From positions 1 through 55,204 of the forward strand of contig NZ_AQVE01000027.1 of assembly GCF_000371925.1 (NCBI RefSeq): a DNA stretch of 55,204 bases, read 5' to 3'. The translations under genes were made by a program, and so were the position numbers. The notes under the pieces are model-generated. The model searched no databases and had not been told where the DNA came from. It saw only the letters and a program-made list of their open reading frames with translations. Source of the DNA: Thiolinea disciformis DSM 14473. Lineage in GTDB: Bacteria > Pseudomonadota > Gammaproteobacteria > Thiotrichales > Thiotrichaceae. Positions within the stretch are counted from its first letter, which is position 1, and every line of letters starts with the position of its first letter. This document shows positions 34,958 through 44,761 of the stretch, in pieces.

Positions 34958-36000
34958 TGCCAACATGGACACTAGCTGAATTGGCTGAGGCCACTCAAAC
35001 AGAATTGCGCGGCGATCCCCAGATACTGATTAAGGCGGTGGCGGCTATTGATAAGGCGCAGGCCGGTGATATTAGCTATGTACGCGATAAGCAATACGCA
35101 AAATTTTTAAATGAATCGCAAGCGAGTGCTTTAATTTTGCCTGCTAATCTCGCGAGTGATTATCACGGGCATTGTTTAATTAGCCGTAATCCTTATTTGA
35201 GTTATGCGCAGATCGTTACTTTAATGAATCCTCGGCACAAACCAGCGATGGGTATCCATCCAAGTGCCATCGTCGCCAGTGATGTCGAACTGGGGGAGAA
35301 TGTTTCGATTGGTGCACATGCAGTGGTGGAGGCGGGTGTGCACATTGGTGCTGACACAGTTATTGGTGCCGGTTGTATGATTGGGCGCAATACAAGGATT
35401 GGTGCTAATGGCTTTATTCATCCCAAGGTTACGATTGCGAGTGAGACTGAAATTGGCGAGCGGGTGATTTTACATTCGGGTTGTGTACTGGGGGCAGATG
35501 GCTTTGGCTTTGTGCCACAAAGTATGGGCTGGTATAAAATTCCACAGATTGGTCATGTGAGTCTAGGGGATGATGTTGAGATTGGCGCAAATACGACTAT
35601 TGACCGAGCGGCAATGGGTGTGACGCGCATTGGCCATGGCGTGAAACTCGACAATTTAATTCATATCGCCCATGGGGTTGAGATTGGGGATCACACGGTG
35701 ATCGCCGCCTGTACCGGTATTGCAGGCAGTGCCAAGATTGGCAAGTTTTGCCAAATTTCAGGGATGTGTTCCATTGCAGGGCATTTGACAGTAGCGGATC
35801 GTGTTACGATTACTGCAACCAGTTTTGTGATTAACTCCATTCCTGAAGCAGGTGTTTATTCTTCTGGTACGACCATAGAGGAACATGGTTTATGGCGTCG
35901 TAATGCCGTGCGCTTCCGACAACTGGATCAAATGGCTAGACGTGTGGCAAGTTTAGAGAAACAATTAGCGGCTTTACAAAAAGCACCCAGCGGAGAATAA
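34957..36000 (+). CDS. lpxD: UDP-3-O-acylglucosamine N-acyltransferase
   Basis: 347 residues. The third step of lipid A synthesis, adding the N-linked acyl chain. The N-terminal uridine-binding domain (~1-100, with AAIDKAQAGDISYVRD) is followed by a left-handed beta-helix of hexapeptide repeats (IGAHAVVEAGVHIGADTVIG) with the catalytic His in LIHIAHGVEIGDHTVI and a C-terminal helical tail. The start overlaps the skp stop; a GAGGAGGA ribosome site lies in the end of skp. Confidence 0.98.
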   Translation: MPTWTLAELAEATQTELRGDPQILIKAVAAIDKAQAGDISYVRDKQYAKFLNESQASALILPANLASDYHGHCLISRNPYLSYAQIVTLMNPRHKPAMGIHPSAIVASDVELGENVSIGAHAVVEAGVHIGADTVIGAGCMIGRNTRIGANGFIHPKVTIASETEIGERVILHSGCVLGADGFGFVPQSMGWYKIPQIGHVSLGDDVEIGANTTIDRAAMGVTRIGHGVKLDNLIHIAHGVEIGDHTVIAACTGIAGSAKIGKFCQISGMCSIAGHLTVADRVTITATSFVINSIPEAGVYSSGTTIEEHGLWRRNAVRFRQLDQMARRVASLEKQLAALQKAPSGE

Positions 36001-36001
36001 A

Positions 36002-36457
36002 ATGTCGCAAATGAATGTTAATGAAATAAAAAATTTCTTACCGCACCGTTATCCTTTCTTATTAGTCGATCGTGTTCTCGAGCTCGAAGAAGGCAAATAT
36101 ATTAAGGCGATTAAAAATGTTACCCATAATGAGCCTTATTTTACCGGACATTTCCCTGATAAGCCCATTATGCCGGGCGTATTAATACTGGAGGCTTTAG
36201 CCCAAGCCACTGGTTTATTGGGTTTCCGCACGGTTAGCTCTCAGCCACAACCAGATACTTTATACATGTTAGTCGCCATTGATAATGCGCGTTTTAAACG
36301 TCAAGTCGAGCCGGGCGATCAATTAGTCTTAGAAGCCACTTTATTAAAACGTAAAGGTATTATGTGGGTATTTGATACCAAAGCGACCGTGGATGGGCAA
36401 ATTGCTGCAAGTGCAGAAATTATGTGTGCTGCTAAAAAACAAGAAGGTGCCGCTTGA
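36002..36457 (+). CDS. fabZ: 3-hydroxyacyl-[acyl-carrier-protein] dehydratase
   Basis: 151 residues. It dehydrates 3-hydroxyacyl-ACP in fatty acid synthesis, competing with lipid A synthesis for that substrate. The hot-dog fold signature HFPDKPIMPGVLILEALAQA contains the catalytic His and Glu; the N-terminus FLPHRYPFLLVDRVLE is typical. It starts one base after the lpxD stop and its own TGA overlaps the TTG start of lpxA. Confidence 0.98.
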   Translation: MSQMNVNEIKNFLPHRYPFLLVDRVLELEEGKYIKAIKNVTHNEPYFTGHFPDKPIMPGVLILEALAQATGLLGFRTVSSQPQPDTLYMLVAIDNARFKRQVEPGDQLVLEATLLKRKGIMWVFDTKATVDGQIAASAEIMCAAKKQEGAA

Positions 36458-37224
36458 TTCATCCGAGTGCGATTATTGATGCGAGTGCTGAGATTGAAGC
36501 AGGCGTTGAGATTGGGGCGTATTCTGTTATTGGTTCTCAAGTAAAAATTGGGCGGGGCACTAAAATTGCTTCACACGTAGTGATTGATGGCCCAACACGC
36601 ATCGGTGTTGATAATCAGATTTTCCCCTTTGCTTCGATTGGTGCAGTACCTCAAGATAAAAAATATAAAGCCGAGCCGACCGAATTAATTATTGGCGACC
36701 GTAATGTGATTCGTGAAGGTTGTACGTTTAATCGGGGGACGATTCAAGATAAAGGCAAAACCCTTATTGGTAATGATAATTGGATTATGGCCTATGTCCA
36801 TATTGCACATGATTGCATCGTGGGCAATAACACGGTATTTGCTAATAATGCCACCTTAGCAGGGCATGTGGAGATTCGCGATTTTGCTATTTTGGGTGGA
36901 TTTACCTTAGTGCATCAATTTTGTGTCATTGGTGAATACGCTTTCACTGGCATGGGAAGCGCGATTGGCAAGGATGTACCGCCGTATGTGATGGCAACAG
37001 GCGCTCCGGCTGAGCCGCGTGGTATTAATGCAGAAGGTTTACGCCGCCATCAATTTAGTGCTGAAGCCATTCAGCGTATCCGCGACGCTTACCGTTTGTT
37101 ATATCGGCAGCATTTATCTTTGCAAGAAGCCTTGACTGAGATTGAGCAGCAGTATGGCTCGTTTAAGGATACGCAAGCTTTAATTAATTTCTGTCGCCAT
37201 ACTGAGCGTGGCTTAATTCGTTAG
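36454..37224 (+). CDS. lpxA: UDP-N-acetylglucosamine O-acyltransferase
   Basis: 256 residues. The first step of lipid A synthesis. Hexapeptide-repeat beta-helix with the catalytic His in AYVHIAHDCIVGNNTVF and the FALVHQF-like loop seen here as FTLVHQFCVIGEYAFTG; the C-terminal helical domain ends TERGLIR. The start is a TTG overlapping the fabZ stop by four bases (TTGA), chosen because IHPSAIIDASAEI follows directly, as in relatives, and GAAGG lies upstream. No ATG gives a family-like N-terminus. Confidence 0.95.
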   Translation: MIHPSAIIDASAEIEAGVEIGAYSVIGSQVKIGRGTKIASHVVIDGPTRIGVDNQIFPFASIGAVPQDKKYKAEPTELIIGDRNVIREGCTFNRGTIQDKGKTLIGNDNWIMAYVHIAHDCIVGNNTVFANNATLAGHVEIRDFAILGGFTLVHQFCVIGEYAFTGMGSAIGKDVPPYVMATGAPAEPRGINAEGLRRHQFSAEAIQRIRDAYRLLYRQHLSLQEALTEIEQQYGSFKDTQALINFCRHTERGLIR

Positions 37225-37232
37225 GAGATGGG

Positions 37233-38384
37233 ATGCTGAAACGCATTGCGATTGTTGCCGGTGAAACTTCGGGCGATTTACTCGCAGCACGTCTAATCCT
37301 AGCGCTCAAAGCTTTAAATCCTGAGCTTGTGTTTGAAGGTATTGCTGGCCCAGAGATGCAGGCGGCAGGTTGCGTATCATTATTTCCCATGGAGCGCCTC
37401 TCAGTGATGGGGTTGGCAGAAGTTTTAAAACACTTGCCGAGCTTATTAAAAATTCGTGGTGCTTTAGTTAAACGGTGGCATAACAATCCTCCTGATTTAT
37501 TTATTGGGGTTGATGCACCGGATTTTAATTTACCACTGGCGGGTAAATTGCGCCGAGTCGGTATTCGTACAGCACATTATGTCAGTCCTTCGGTGTGGGC
37601 ATGGCGTGCCTACCGCGTCAAGAAAATGCGCCAACAATTAGATGTGGTGTTGTGTTTATTTCCGTTTGAAGTCGATTTTTATCAGCGCCATGAACTGGCA
37701 GCGGAGTTTGTTGGTCATCCCTTGGCGGATGAAATTCAGTTTGATGGCAATAAAGTTGCGGCACGACGTGAATTGGCTTTACCAGAATTTGAAACCTTAC
37801 TGGCGATTTTACCGGGTAGTAGGCGAAGTGAGGTTGAGCGACTTGGTAAAGTTTTTTTTGAAACCGCACAATTATTACAAAATTTAGACCCTGACTTACA
37901 GATAATTATTCCCACGGTAAACGACAAACTCTTGGCCTTATTGGAAGCCCAACGTCTCAAAGTGGCGCCTGATCTACTGGTTACTTATCAAAACGGTCAA
38001 TCGCGCCAATTAATGCAAGCAGCAGATTATCTATTAATGGCTTCCGGCACTGCAGTTTTAGAAGGAATGCTGAGTGGGCGCTTAATGGTTGCGGCCTATC
38101 GAGTGTCTGGCTTGACGATGTGGATTTTGCGACGCTTTAAATTGCTGAAGGTGAAATTTGTGACTTTACCGAATAATTTGGCGGGCGAAGCATTAGTACC
38201 AGAAGTGTTGCAAGAGCAAGTCACACCAGCCTATCTGGCAGAACAACTCGAAGCTCTCTTCCAACTTCCTGAAACAAGGCGTAATTATATTATGCAGCGT
38301 TTCAAGTGCTTACACAGCGAATTAAAGCGCGATGCTAGTGCTAGTGCAGCGCGTGCCTTGATGAGCCATTTTAATCATGCTTGA
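37233..38384 (+). CDS. lpxB: Lipid-A-disaccharide synthase
   Basis: 383 residues. A GT19 glycosyltransferase joining UDP-diacylglucosamine and lipid X at the inner membrane. The N-terminus [26 protein letters not shown]-like [30 protein letters not shown] and the C-terminal [13 protein letters not shown] are the family signatures. TAGGAG precedes the ATG, 8 bases after lpxA. Its 3' end overlaps rnhB by 8 bases. Confidence 0.97.
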   Translation: MLKRIAIVAGETSGDLLAARLILALKALNPELVFEGIAGPEMQAAGCVSLFPMERLSVMGLAEVLKHLPSLLKIRGALVKRWHNNPPDLFIGVDAPDFNLPLAGKLRRVGIRTAHYVSPSVWAWRAYRVKKMRQQLDVVLCLFPFEVDFYQRHELAAEFVGHPLADEIQFDGNKVAARRELALPEFETLLAILPGSRRSEVERLGKVFFETAQLLQNLDPDLQIIIPTVNDKLLALLEAQRLKVAPDLLVTYQNGQSRQLMQAADYLLMASGTAVLEGMLSGRLMVAAYRVSGLTMWILRRFKLLKVKFVTLPNNLAGEALVPEVLQEQVTPAYLAEQLEALFQLPETRRNYIMQRFKCLHSELKRDASASAARALMSHFNHA

Positions 38385-38958
38385 AGTGAAACCACACTTA
38401 GTTGCAGGTGTTGACGAAGTAGGGCGTGGCCCTCTGGCGGGACCGGTGGTAACAGCCGCGGTGATTTTAGATCCAGAACGCCCTATTGAGGGTTTAAATG
38501 ATTCTAAAAAGCTAACTGAACGAAAGCGCCAGCAATTAGCAGAACTTATTCGCGAGCGCGCCTTAGCATGGAGTCTAGGTCGGGCTGAAGTGGCAGAAAT
38601 TGACCAACTCAATATTCTACAGGCTACTCTATTAGCGATGCAGCGTGCTGTTGCAGGTTTGAGTATTCAACCAGAGCAAATTTTGATTGATGGACCACAT
38701 TGTCCGGTGCTGCCCTACCCAGCACAGGGCATTGTCGGTGGTGATGCCTTAGTTCCAGCCATTAGTGCTGCTTCGATTTTAGCAAAAGTAGCGCGTGATG
38801 CCGAGCTATTGGAGCTAGATAAATGCTACCCTGAGTATGGCTTTGCTCAGCATAAAGGTTATCCTACGGCTGCGCATTTAGCTGCCATTGAACGCTTGGG
38901 TGTCTTAAGTATTCATCGGCGGAGTTTTAAACCAATCAAAAAATTCATTTATCCATAA
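38377..38958 (+). CDS. rnhB: Ribonuclease HII
   Basis: 193 residues. It cuts RNA in RNA-DNA hybrids and starts removal of misincorporated ribonucleotides. The active-site Asp-Glu pair is in [16 protein letters not shown], another acidic residue in ILIDGPHCP, and the [15 protein letters not shown] segment is conserved. It starts inside the last 8 bases of lpxB. In E. coli dnaE follows directly; here two other genes lie between them. Confidence 0.97.
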   Translation: MLEVKPHLVAGVDEVGRGPLAGPVVTAAVILDPERPIEGLNDSKKLTERKRQQLAELIRERALAWSLGRAEVAEIDQLNILQATLLAMQRAVAGLSIQPEQILIDGPHCPVLPYPAQGIVGGDALVPAISAASILAKVARDAELLELDKCYPEYGFAQHKGYPTAAHLAAIERLGVLSIHRRSFKPIKKFIYP

Positions 38959-39184
38959 AAAAATAACGTTTATCCTCGAGAAGTGCCGCTGGTTTTTTCA
39001 GATGTTTCGTTTGTCTTGTTGCGCGTAGTTCAAGTTATAAGTTTTTATTATAAATACCTCCATCAGCAACGCACACTAACCCCGATCGCTGATTAAGAGC
39101 CGAGTTAATTCGTGCTAAAGCCTAATTAATTTTTGAGGCGTTTCGATAACGTCTTGTAACAATAAATTGCGATGGAGATGAATC
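38959..39184. other. Intergenic region after rnhB
   Basis: 226 bases with no gene, tRNA or clear terminator seen. It must hold the promoter of the following gene; GATGGAGATG just before 39185 supplies its ribosome site. Confidence 0.4.
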
Positions 39185-39943
39185 ATGACCTATATCGTTC
39201 GTAATAATTTCACTTCGATTTCTCACTTAGCAGCAAAGCGCGAAACAAATTGCTTACCTTTCGGGCGTGAGTTAGGTGGTTTTAGAGATTATTGCAATGA
39301 TCGCTGCCATGTTGACCCACGCTTATCAAATCGCGAAATGATTGGCAGATTGAGTAACTTATTAGACGAATTATGCCAACTAGAAGGTTTAGCAAAGTGT
39401 AGTGGTTATAATTTAGATAGAAAATATGATGCCTTGCCTAGTGCTCGTTATGATGGTTTCTTAAAAGGTTTAGCAGCATTGCCAGGTGGTAAAAAAGGGG
39501 CTTATGATGCCGGTTTTACCGATGGTTTTGACACCGGTTTTGAGCGTGGTTTAGCAGCAGGTGAATCAGGTGACACTCAGCGTTTGCGTGGTACCCGTGG
39601 TAAGCGTGTGGCTTTTGATAAAGGTTTCCGTGAAGGTTATAACGTTGGTGTGGAAGACGGTTCATGCCGTGGCTGTGGTGTTCACCATAAGCAAGTTGGT
39701 CATAAATATCGTCGCCATTTAGGTCATAACTTCGCAGCAGCAAAATTAGATAATGGCTTTCAACACCGTGGTTTTGCACATGCAGGCCTAGGCAGAGATT
39801 TTGCCTTAGCGCAAAGCAAAGATTTTGGTTTCTTTTCTTGGTTCTCCAATAGCATTGGAGATGTGAGCAACGATGGCCTTGTGAATGTAGCTGATGTGAA
39901 GGCTTGGTTAGCCAATAACGAGTCAGTTGTCTCTAAGTTTTGA
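39185..39943 (+). CDS. Unknown glycine-rich protein with one dockerin-like EF-hand loop
   Basis: 252 residues, family not recognised, no signal peptide. Residues ~100-160 have glycine and aromatic residues in a four-residue rhythm (GAYDAGFTDGFDTGFERG, then DKGFREGYNVGVEDG), suggesting glycine-zipper helices. A CRGCGVHH motif and a His/Lys/Arg-rich stretch follow (~158-185). The C-terminus has GDVSNDGLVNVADVKAWL, the pattern of a single type I dockerin half or EF-hand loop. A GGAG ribosome site precedes the ATG. It separates rnhB from dnaE, an accessory insertion in an otherwise conserved block. Calcium binding and protein docking are inference. Confidence 0.75.
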   Translation: MTYIVRNNFTSISHLAAKRETNCLPFGRELGGFRDYCNDRCHVDPRLSNREMIGRLSNLLDELCQLEGLAKCSGYNLDRKYDALPSARYDGFLKGLAALPGGKKGAYDAGFTDGFDTGFERGLAAGESGDTQRLRGTRGKRVAFDKGFREGYNVGVEDGSCRGCGVHHKQVGHKYRRHLGHNFAAAKLDNGFQHRGFAHAGLGRDFALAQSKDFGFFSWFSNSIGDVSNDGLVNVADVKAWLANNESVVSKF

Positions 39944-40022
39944 GAGAATCAGTTTTGACAGATATGGTTGTGCTAAATCGCTTGGGGTTTAGCGGGTAAA
40001 AGCTAGTGAAACGCTAGTATTT

Positions 40023-40052
40023 AATCCCACTGTTTTAAACAGTGGGATTTTT
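40023..40052. terminator. Bidirectional terminator
   Basis: AATCCCACTGTTT (40023-40035) pairs with AAACAGTGGGATT (40037-40049), with T-rich flanks on both strands. It ends the dockerin-like gene; the stop codon of the converging minus-strand gene lies within the stem. Confidence 0.9.
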
Positions 40053-40652
40053 GTTGGGTAATTTTTTAGGTGTTGGATTGAGTTCTCGAGGCAATGAGGG
40101 TTTTGCCTCTAGGGGAGCCTTCATACTTAAGTTTTGTTTATTTTTTTCTTGGCGAATACGCAACAGATAGCCTCCTAAGGTTCCGCCTGCGGTGCTCACC
40201 ATCAATAGACCCAAGATCATAAATTGAGTGAGTAGCAAAAAGCCACCAGCAGCAGCCAAACCTGCTACTGCCATCCCTACTTTAAAATTCGCTTTTGCGG
40301 TTGTACGTTTAATTTCCTGCTCAATTTTTTGATGTGCTTCTTTGGTCACTTTATGTTTATCACGTTCAGCATTCACTCGAATTTGCTCACGTTCACGCGC
40401 ATGGGTTTCACGTAATTTTTGTATTTCGGTTTGCCGCATATTCGATGCTAAAGCACCAAACCAAAACGCCATCAGAGTGGCAACAATGACAATCGGTATT
40501 AATACACGTAGCCAGCTCCAGCCTGATAGATCAGTAGGCGCAAGCAACAGAATCGCAACTGTAATCGCTTGCATCAGTAATAAGCCGGGCAAGAATTTAA
40601 GCATGGTTAGGGAAAACTCACTGTAAACCGTCAAGTCAGAATAGGGTATCAT
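40035..40652 (-). CDS. Membrane protein with central coiled coil, unknown
   Basis: 205 residues. Hydrophobic segments at ~17-37 and ~47-68 are followed by a charged heptad-like region (~73-115, LRETHAREREQIRVNAERD), then two more hydrophobic segments (~122-160) and a basic, Pro-rich tail. The family is not recognised. No clear ribosome site precedes either possible start (ATG 40652 or ATG 40604); I kept the longer. It is divergent from dnaE with 32 bases between starts. Its stop codon is inside the terminator stem. Confidence 0.65.
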   Translation of the reverse strand: MIPYSDLTVYSEFSLTMLKFLPGLLLMQAITVAILLLAPTDLSGWSWLRVLIPIVIVATLMAFWFGALASNMRQTEIQKLRETHAREREQIRVNAERDKHKVTKEAHQKIEQEIKRTTAKANFKVGMAVAGLAAAGGFLLLTQFMILGLLMVSTAGGTLGGYLLRIRQEKNKQNLSMKAPLEAKPSLPRELNPTPKKLPNKNPTV

Positions 40653-40684
40653 TCAGTTTTTGTTTAGTCGAAATTCAATAGCTC

Positions 40685-43600
40685 ATGAGTTTTGTTCACC
40701 TACGCCTTCACACTGAATATTCCCTAATCGATAGTACCATTCGCGTCAAAGGCTTGATGAAAGCGGTCGAGAAAGCGGGGATGGCGGCCGTGGCAATGAC
40801 CGACTTTAATAATTTATTTGCCCTAGTAAAATTTTATAAAGCGGCAATGGGGCAGGGTTTAAAGCCTATTTTTGGTATGGATGCCTTGATTTTAGATGAG
40901 AGTGGGCAAACCTTTCACCTTATTTTACTTTGCCAAAATAATGTCGGTTACCGCAATCTTACTCGCTTAATTTCTCGTGGTTATTTACAAGGTCAGCATC
41001 AAGGTGAGGTGCGCTTAAAACGTGAGTGGCTTGAAGAGTTTAGTGAGGGCTTAATTGCTTTATCTGGTGGGCGTGAGGGGGATGTAGGACAGCTCATTTT
41101 AGCGGGGCACACTCAGCGTGCTGCGTTGCAAGTCGAGAAATGGTTAGAAATTTTCCCTGAACGTTATTATTTAGAGCTGCAACGGACAGGGCGATCGGGC
41201 GAAGAAGAGTATATACACGCTGCGGTTAGCTTGGCGCTCACGTTAGATGTGCCTGTAGTTGCGACTAATGATGTGCGCTTTATTGCTGAGTCGGATTTTG
41301 AGGCGCATGAGGCACGCGTTTGTATTCGTGATGGCTATGTATTAGCCGATCCAAAACGCCCCAAGCGCTATAGCTCGCAACAATATTTGCGCACCCCGCA
41401 AGAAATGGTGGGCTTATTTTCTGATATTCCGAGCGCGATTGAAAATACGGTTGAAATTGCGAAGCGTTGTAATGTGTCGCTGACCTTGGGCAAAAACTAT
41501 CTACCACAATTTCCAATTCCAGACGGTCTAACCGAAGCCGAGTATTTTTGTAAGGTCGGGCAGGAAGGCTTAGAGGAACGCCTCGATTTTCTATTAGGCG
41601 ATAAATACCCGCGTGGTACGCCTGAGTTTGAGGAAAAGCGCAAGGTTTATGATGAGCGATTGCGTATTGAACTAGACGTTATCAATAAAATGGGTTTCCC
41701 CGGCTATTTCCTCATTGTTGCCGATTTTATTCAATGGGCCAAAGATAACGGGATTCCGGTTGGGCCAGGGCGCGGTTCTGGCGCCGGTTCTTTGGTGGCG
41801 TATGCCCTAAAAATTACTGATCTTGATCCATTAGCCTACGATCTGCTATTCGAGCGCTTCTTAAATCCTGAGCGCGTGTCCATGCCGGACTTCGATATCG
41901 ATTTCTGCATGGATAATCGCGATAAAGTGATTGATTATGTGGCACGAACCTACGGGCGTAATCAAGTTTCGCAGATTATTACTTATGGTTCGATGGCTGC
42001 TAAGGCAGTCGTGCGCGATGTGGGGCGCGTACTCGGGCATCCTTACGGTTTCGTGGATCGGATTGCTAAATTAATTCCTTTTGAAGTGGGTATGACCTTA
42101 AATAAGGCGCTCACGGATGCGGAAGATTTGAAAAGTCTGTATGACAATGACGAAGAAGTCAAAGCTTTATTAGATTTAGCGCTGGCTTTGGAGGGCTTGT
42201 CACGCAATGTGGGCAAGCACGCGGGCGGGGTTTTGATTTCTCCTTCGGATTTAACAGACTTTACGCCGATTTACTGTGAAGAAAGCGGTGACGGCTTAGT
42301 GTCGCAATTCGATAAAGACGATGTTGAGGCAGTTGGTTTAGTCAAATTCGACTTTCTAGGTTTGCGCAATCTCACGATTATCGATTGGGCACTCAAGACC
42401 ATTAATCGAGTGCGCAAAGCAAAAAAACAACCAGAGATTGATATTGCGCGCATTGATTTAGAAGACAAAGCCTCGTTTGATTTATTGAAAGCGCAAAAAA
42501 CCACGGCGATTTTCCAATTGGAATCACGCGGTATGAAGGAGTTGATTAAGCGCCTTCAGCCTGATGTATTCGAAGATATTGTGGCATTGGTGGCGCTGTA
42601 TCGTCCTGGCCCTTTGCAGTCAGGCATGGTTGATGATTTCATTGATCGTAAACACGGGCGTGCTGCGGTGGAGTATCCGCACCCAGCCTTAGAGCCAATT
42701 TTGAAGCCAACCTACGGGGTTATTCTCTACCAAGAGCAGGTCATGCAGATTGCTCAGGTGTTGGCAGGGTATACCTTGGGGGGCGCGGATATGTTACGCC
42801 GTGCCATGGGCAAGAAAAAGCCAGAGGAAATGGCGAAGCAGCGTTCTATTTTTATGGAAGGCTCGGAGAAAAATGGTGTTGATCCCAATGTAGCGGGCTA
42901 TATTTTTGATTTGATGGAGAAATTTGCGGGTTACGGGTTTAATAAATCGCATTCCGCCGCTTATGCGCTGGTATCGTTCCAAACCGCATGGTTGAAAGCG
43001 CATTATCCAGCCGCCTTTATGGCTGCGGTATTATCGGCGGATATGGATAACACCGAAAAAGTGGTGATGTTATTAGATGATTGCCGTCAATTGGGTTTAA
43101 AAATTCTGCCGCCCGCGATTAATCAATCGGAATTTCACTTTACGGTTGACGATAAAAATAATCTGATTTATGGCCTAGGCGCGGTAAAAGGGGCAGGGGA
43201 AGCGGCCATTTCGGTATTATTAAATGAACGCAAAAATGGGCAATACCTGTCACTATTGGATGTTTGCAAGCGTATCCATTCGCAAAAAGTCACACGCCGT
43301 GTTTTGGAAACCTTAATTAAAGCGGGCGTTTTTGATTCGCTCCCAGGTTCGCGTCGCGCCAAATTGGAGTATTTGCCTGAGGCATTGAAGATGGCTGAGC
43401 AGCATCACCGTGATCAGGGTGTGGGGCAAGTGGATTTATTCGGCGGCGCGATTCAGCCCCCTGAGCAAACCCAGCAAGCGATGCCCGATTTGCCCGAATG
43501 GCCTGAGCGCGAGCGTTTGCGCCAAGAAAAAGACACATTGGGTTTATACCTTACCGGCCATCCTATTGATGCTTATGAAAGTGAGCTACAAGCCATCACA

Positions 43601-44167
43601 CCCAAGCGCTTGATTGATATTGTTGAATATAACCCGAGTGGACGGCAGGCTTATCAACGTGAAACGGTGCTAGTGGGGGCCTTGGTAGGCAGTGTTCGCT
43701 CACAAAGCGGTGATCGTGGCAAACGCTATTTTATCAAATTAGAAGATCGCTCAGTCGGGGAGTATGAAGTCCTCATTTTCAATGATGTATTTGAACAATA
43801 CGGGCATTTATTGGAAAAAGAGGCAGTCATTGTGTTAGAGGGTAATGTGTCTTTTGACCAGCGCACGGGTTCTTCGCGCTTTCGCATTGAAAAAATTCAC
43901 GATTTGCAGAGTGTGCGTGAACATTATCTACGTCGTTTACATTTAACCGTGACTAAACGGCACGAGCCAATACACATCCTAACGACGTTGCAGCAATTAC
44001 TGCTACGTAGTGAAGAACCCCGTTATCCGATAGTCATTACCTATGAGCAAGAGCAGGCACGTGCAGATTTGCGCTTAGATGCTAATCTTTATATTCCATT
44101 AGATGATCAGAATTTACAGCAATTACGGCAATTGTTAGGGCAGGATGCGGTACAAATGGTATTTTGA
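40685..44167 (+). CDS. dnaE: DNA polymerase III alpha subunit
   Basis: 1160 residues, the replicative polymerase catalytic subunit. The N-terminal PHP domain begins FVHLRLHTEYSLIDSTIRVK; the C-family active site has VGPGRGSGAGSLVAYAL and the catalytic Asp pair in MPDFDIDFCMDNRDKVIDY. After the fingers and helix-hairpin-helix region comes the clamp-binding motif QVDLFG at ~915-920, then the OB-fold (VLVGALVGSVRSQ) and tau-binding C-terminus. ATG 40685 gives the usual MSFVHLR start. Confidence 0.98.
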   Translation: MSFVHLRLHTEYSLIDSTIRVKGLMKAVEKAGMAAVAMTDFNNLFALVKFYKAAMGQGLKPIFGMDALILDESGQTFHLILLCQNNVGYRNLTRLISRGYLQGQHQGEVRLKREWLEEFSEGLIALSGGREGDVGQLILAGHTQRAALQVEKWLEIFPERYYLELQRTGRSGEEEYIHAAVSLALTLDVPVVATNDVRFIAESDFEAHEARVCIRDGYVLADPKRPKRYSSQQYLRTPQEMVGLFSDIPSAIENTVEIAKRCNVSLTLGKNYLPQFPIPDGLTEAEYFCKVGQEGLEERLDFLLGDKYPRGTPEFEEKRKVYDERLRIELDVINKMGFPGYFLIVADFIQWAKDNGIPVGPGRGSGAGSLVAYALKITDLDPLAYDLLFERFLNPERVSMPDFDIDFCMDNRDKVIDYVARTYGRNQVSQIITYGSMAAKAVVRDVGRVLGHPYGFVDRIAKLIPFEVGMTLNKALTDAEDLKSLYDNDEEVKALLDLALALEGLSRNVGKHAGGVLISPSDLTDFTPIYCEESGDGLVSQFDKDDVEAVGLVKFDFLGLRNLTIIDWALKTINRVRKAKKQPEIDIARIDLEDKASFDLLKAQKTTAIFQLESRGMKELIKRLQPDVFEDIVALVALYRPGPLQSGMVDDFIDRKHGRAAVEYPHPALEPILKPTYGVILYQEQVMQIAQVLAGYTLGGADMLRRAMGKKKPEEMAKQRSIFMEGSEKNGVDPNVAGYIFDLMEKFAGYGFNKSHSAAYALVSFQTAWLKAHYPAAFMAAVLSADMDNTEKVVMLLDDCRQLGLKILPPAINQSEFHFTVDDKNNLIYGLGAVKGAGEAAISVLLNERKNGQYLSLLDVCKRIHSQKVTRRVLETLIKAGVFDSLPGSRRAKLEYLPEALKMAEQHHRDQGVGQVDLFGGAIQPPEQTQQAMPDLPEWPERERLRQEKDTLGLYLTGHPIDAYESELQAITPKRLIDIVEYNPSGRQAYQRETVLVGALVGSVRSQSGDRGKRYFIKLEDRSVGEYEVLIFNDVFEQYGHLLEKEAVIVLEGNVSFDQRTGSSRFRIEKIHDLQSVREHYLRRLHLTVTKRHEPIHILTTLQQLLLRSEEPRYPIVITYEQEQARADLRLDANLYIPLDDQNLQQLRQLLGQDAVQMVF

Positions 44168-44203
44168 TACCATTTATCGGTCGCTGCTGAGGGGTAGTGA
44201 GCC

Positions 44204-44761
44204 TTGCAAAAACATATTCCGAATTTGTTAACCTTATTGCGGATCGGTGCAATAGCCCCCATCTGTTGGTTATTATGGCATGAACGTTTTACGCAAGCCT
44301 TATTGTTACTACTGCTTGCGGGGTTGACGGATGCCTTGGATGGTTTTTTGGCGCGGCATTTTCATTGGACTTCTCAACTGGGTGCTTTCCTTGATCCCTT
44401 AGCCGATAAATTATTTATAGTTTCTGTGGTTTTAGTGTTTGGTTTTAAAGGCTATTTACCTTGGTGGTTAGTGTGGTTAGTGTTTGGGCGTGATCTAATA
44501 ATTCTGGGCGGTGCTTTGGCCTATCGCCTCATATTTGGTGATCTGGAGGTTAAACCATCGCGCCTAGGTAAGGTGAATACGGCCTTGCAAATCAGCTTAT
44601 TAGCCCTCACCTTAATCCACGTGGCATTTTTCCCTTTTTCAGCGCCATTAATGCAGGCATTACAAATGATAGTGGCTAGTTCCACCCTGTTAAGTGGTGC
44701 TAGTTATGTCTACCTATGGGCTCATGATGCAAATAAACGACACTCCAATACGCTCACTTAG
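44204..44761 (+). CDS. pgsA: CDP-diacylglycerol-glycerol-3-phosphate 3-phosphatidyltransferase
   Basis: 185 residues. It makes phosphatidylglycerol phosphate in the inner membrane from the cdsA product. The CDP-alcohol phosphatidyltransferase motif spans 23 residues, DALDGFLAR through GAFLDPLADK, with its conserved Asp residues; four or more membrane segments surround it. The start is TTG at 44204 with GAGGGG upstream, and IPNLLTLLRIG follows as in relatives. PgsA is favoured over a cardiolipin or other CDP-alcohol transferase, but substrate is not proven by sequence. It overlaps the following permease gene by 38 bases. Confidence 0.85.
   Translation: MQKHIPNLLTLLRIGAIAPICWLLWHERFTQALLLLLLAGLTDALDGFLARHFHWTSQLGAFLDPLADKLFIVSVVLVFGFKGYLPWWLVWLVFGRDLIILGGALAYRLIFGDLEVKPSRLGKVNTALQISLLALTLIHVAFFPFSAPLMQALQMIVASSTLLSGASYVYLWAHDANKRHSNTLT

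Noticed and set aside
38959-39184. tRNA or small RNA gene after rnhB
   Set aside because: No T-loop GGTTCRA signature, acceptor pairing or terminator hairpin was found.
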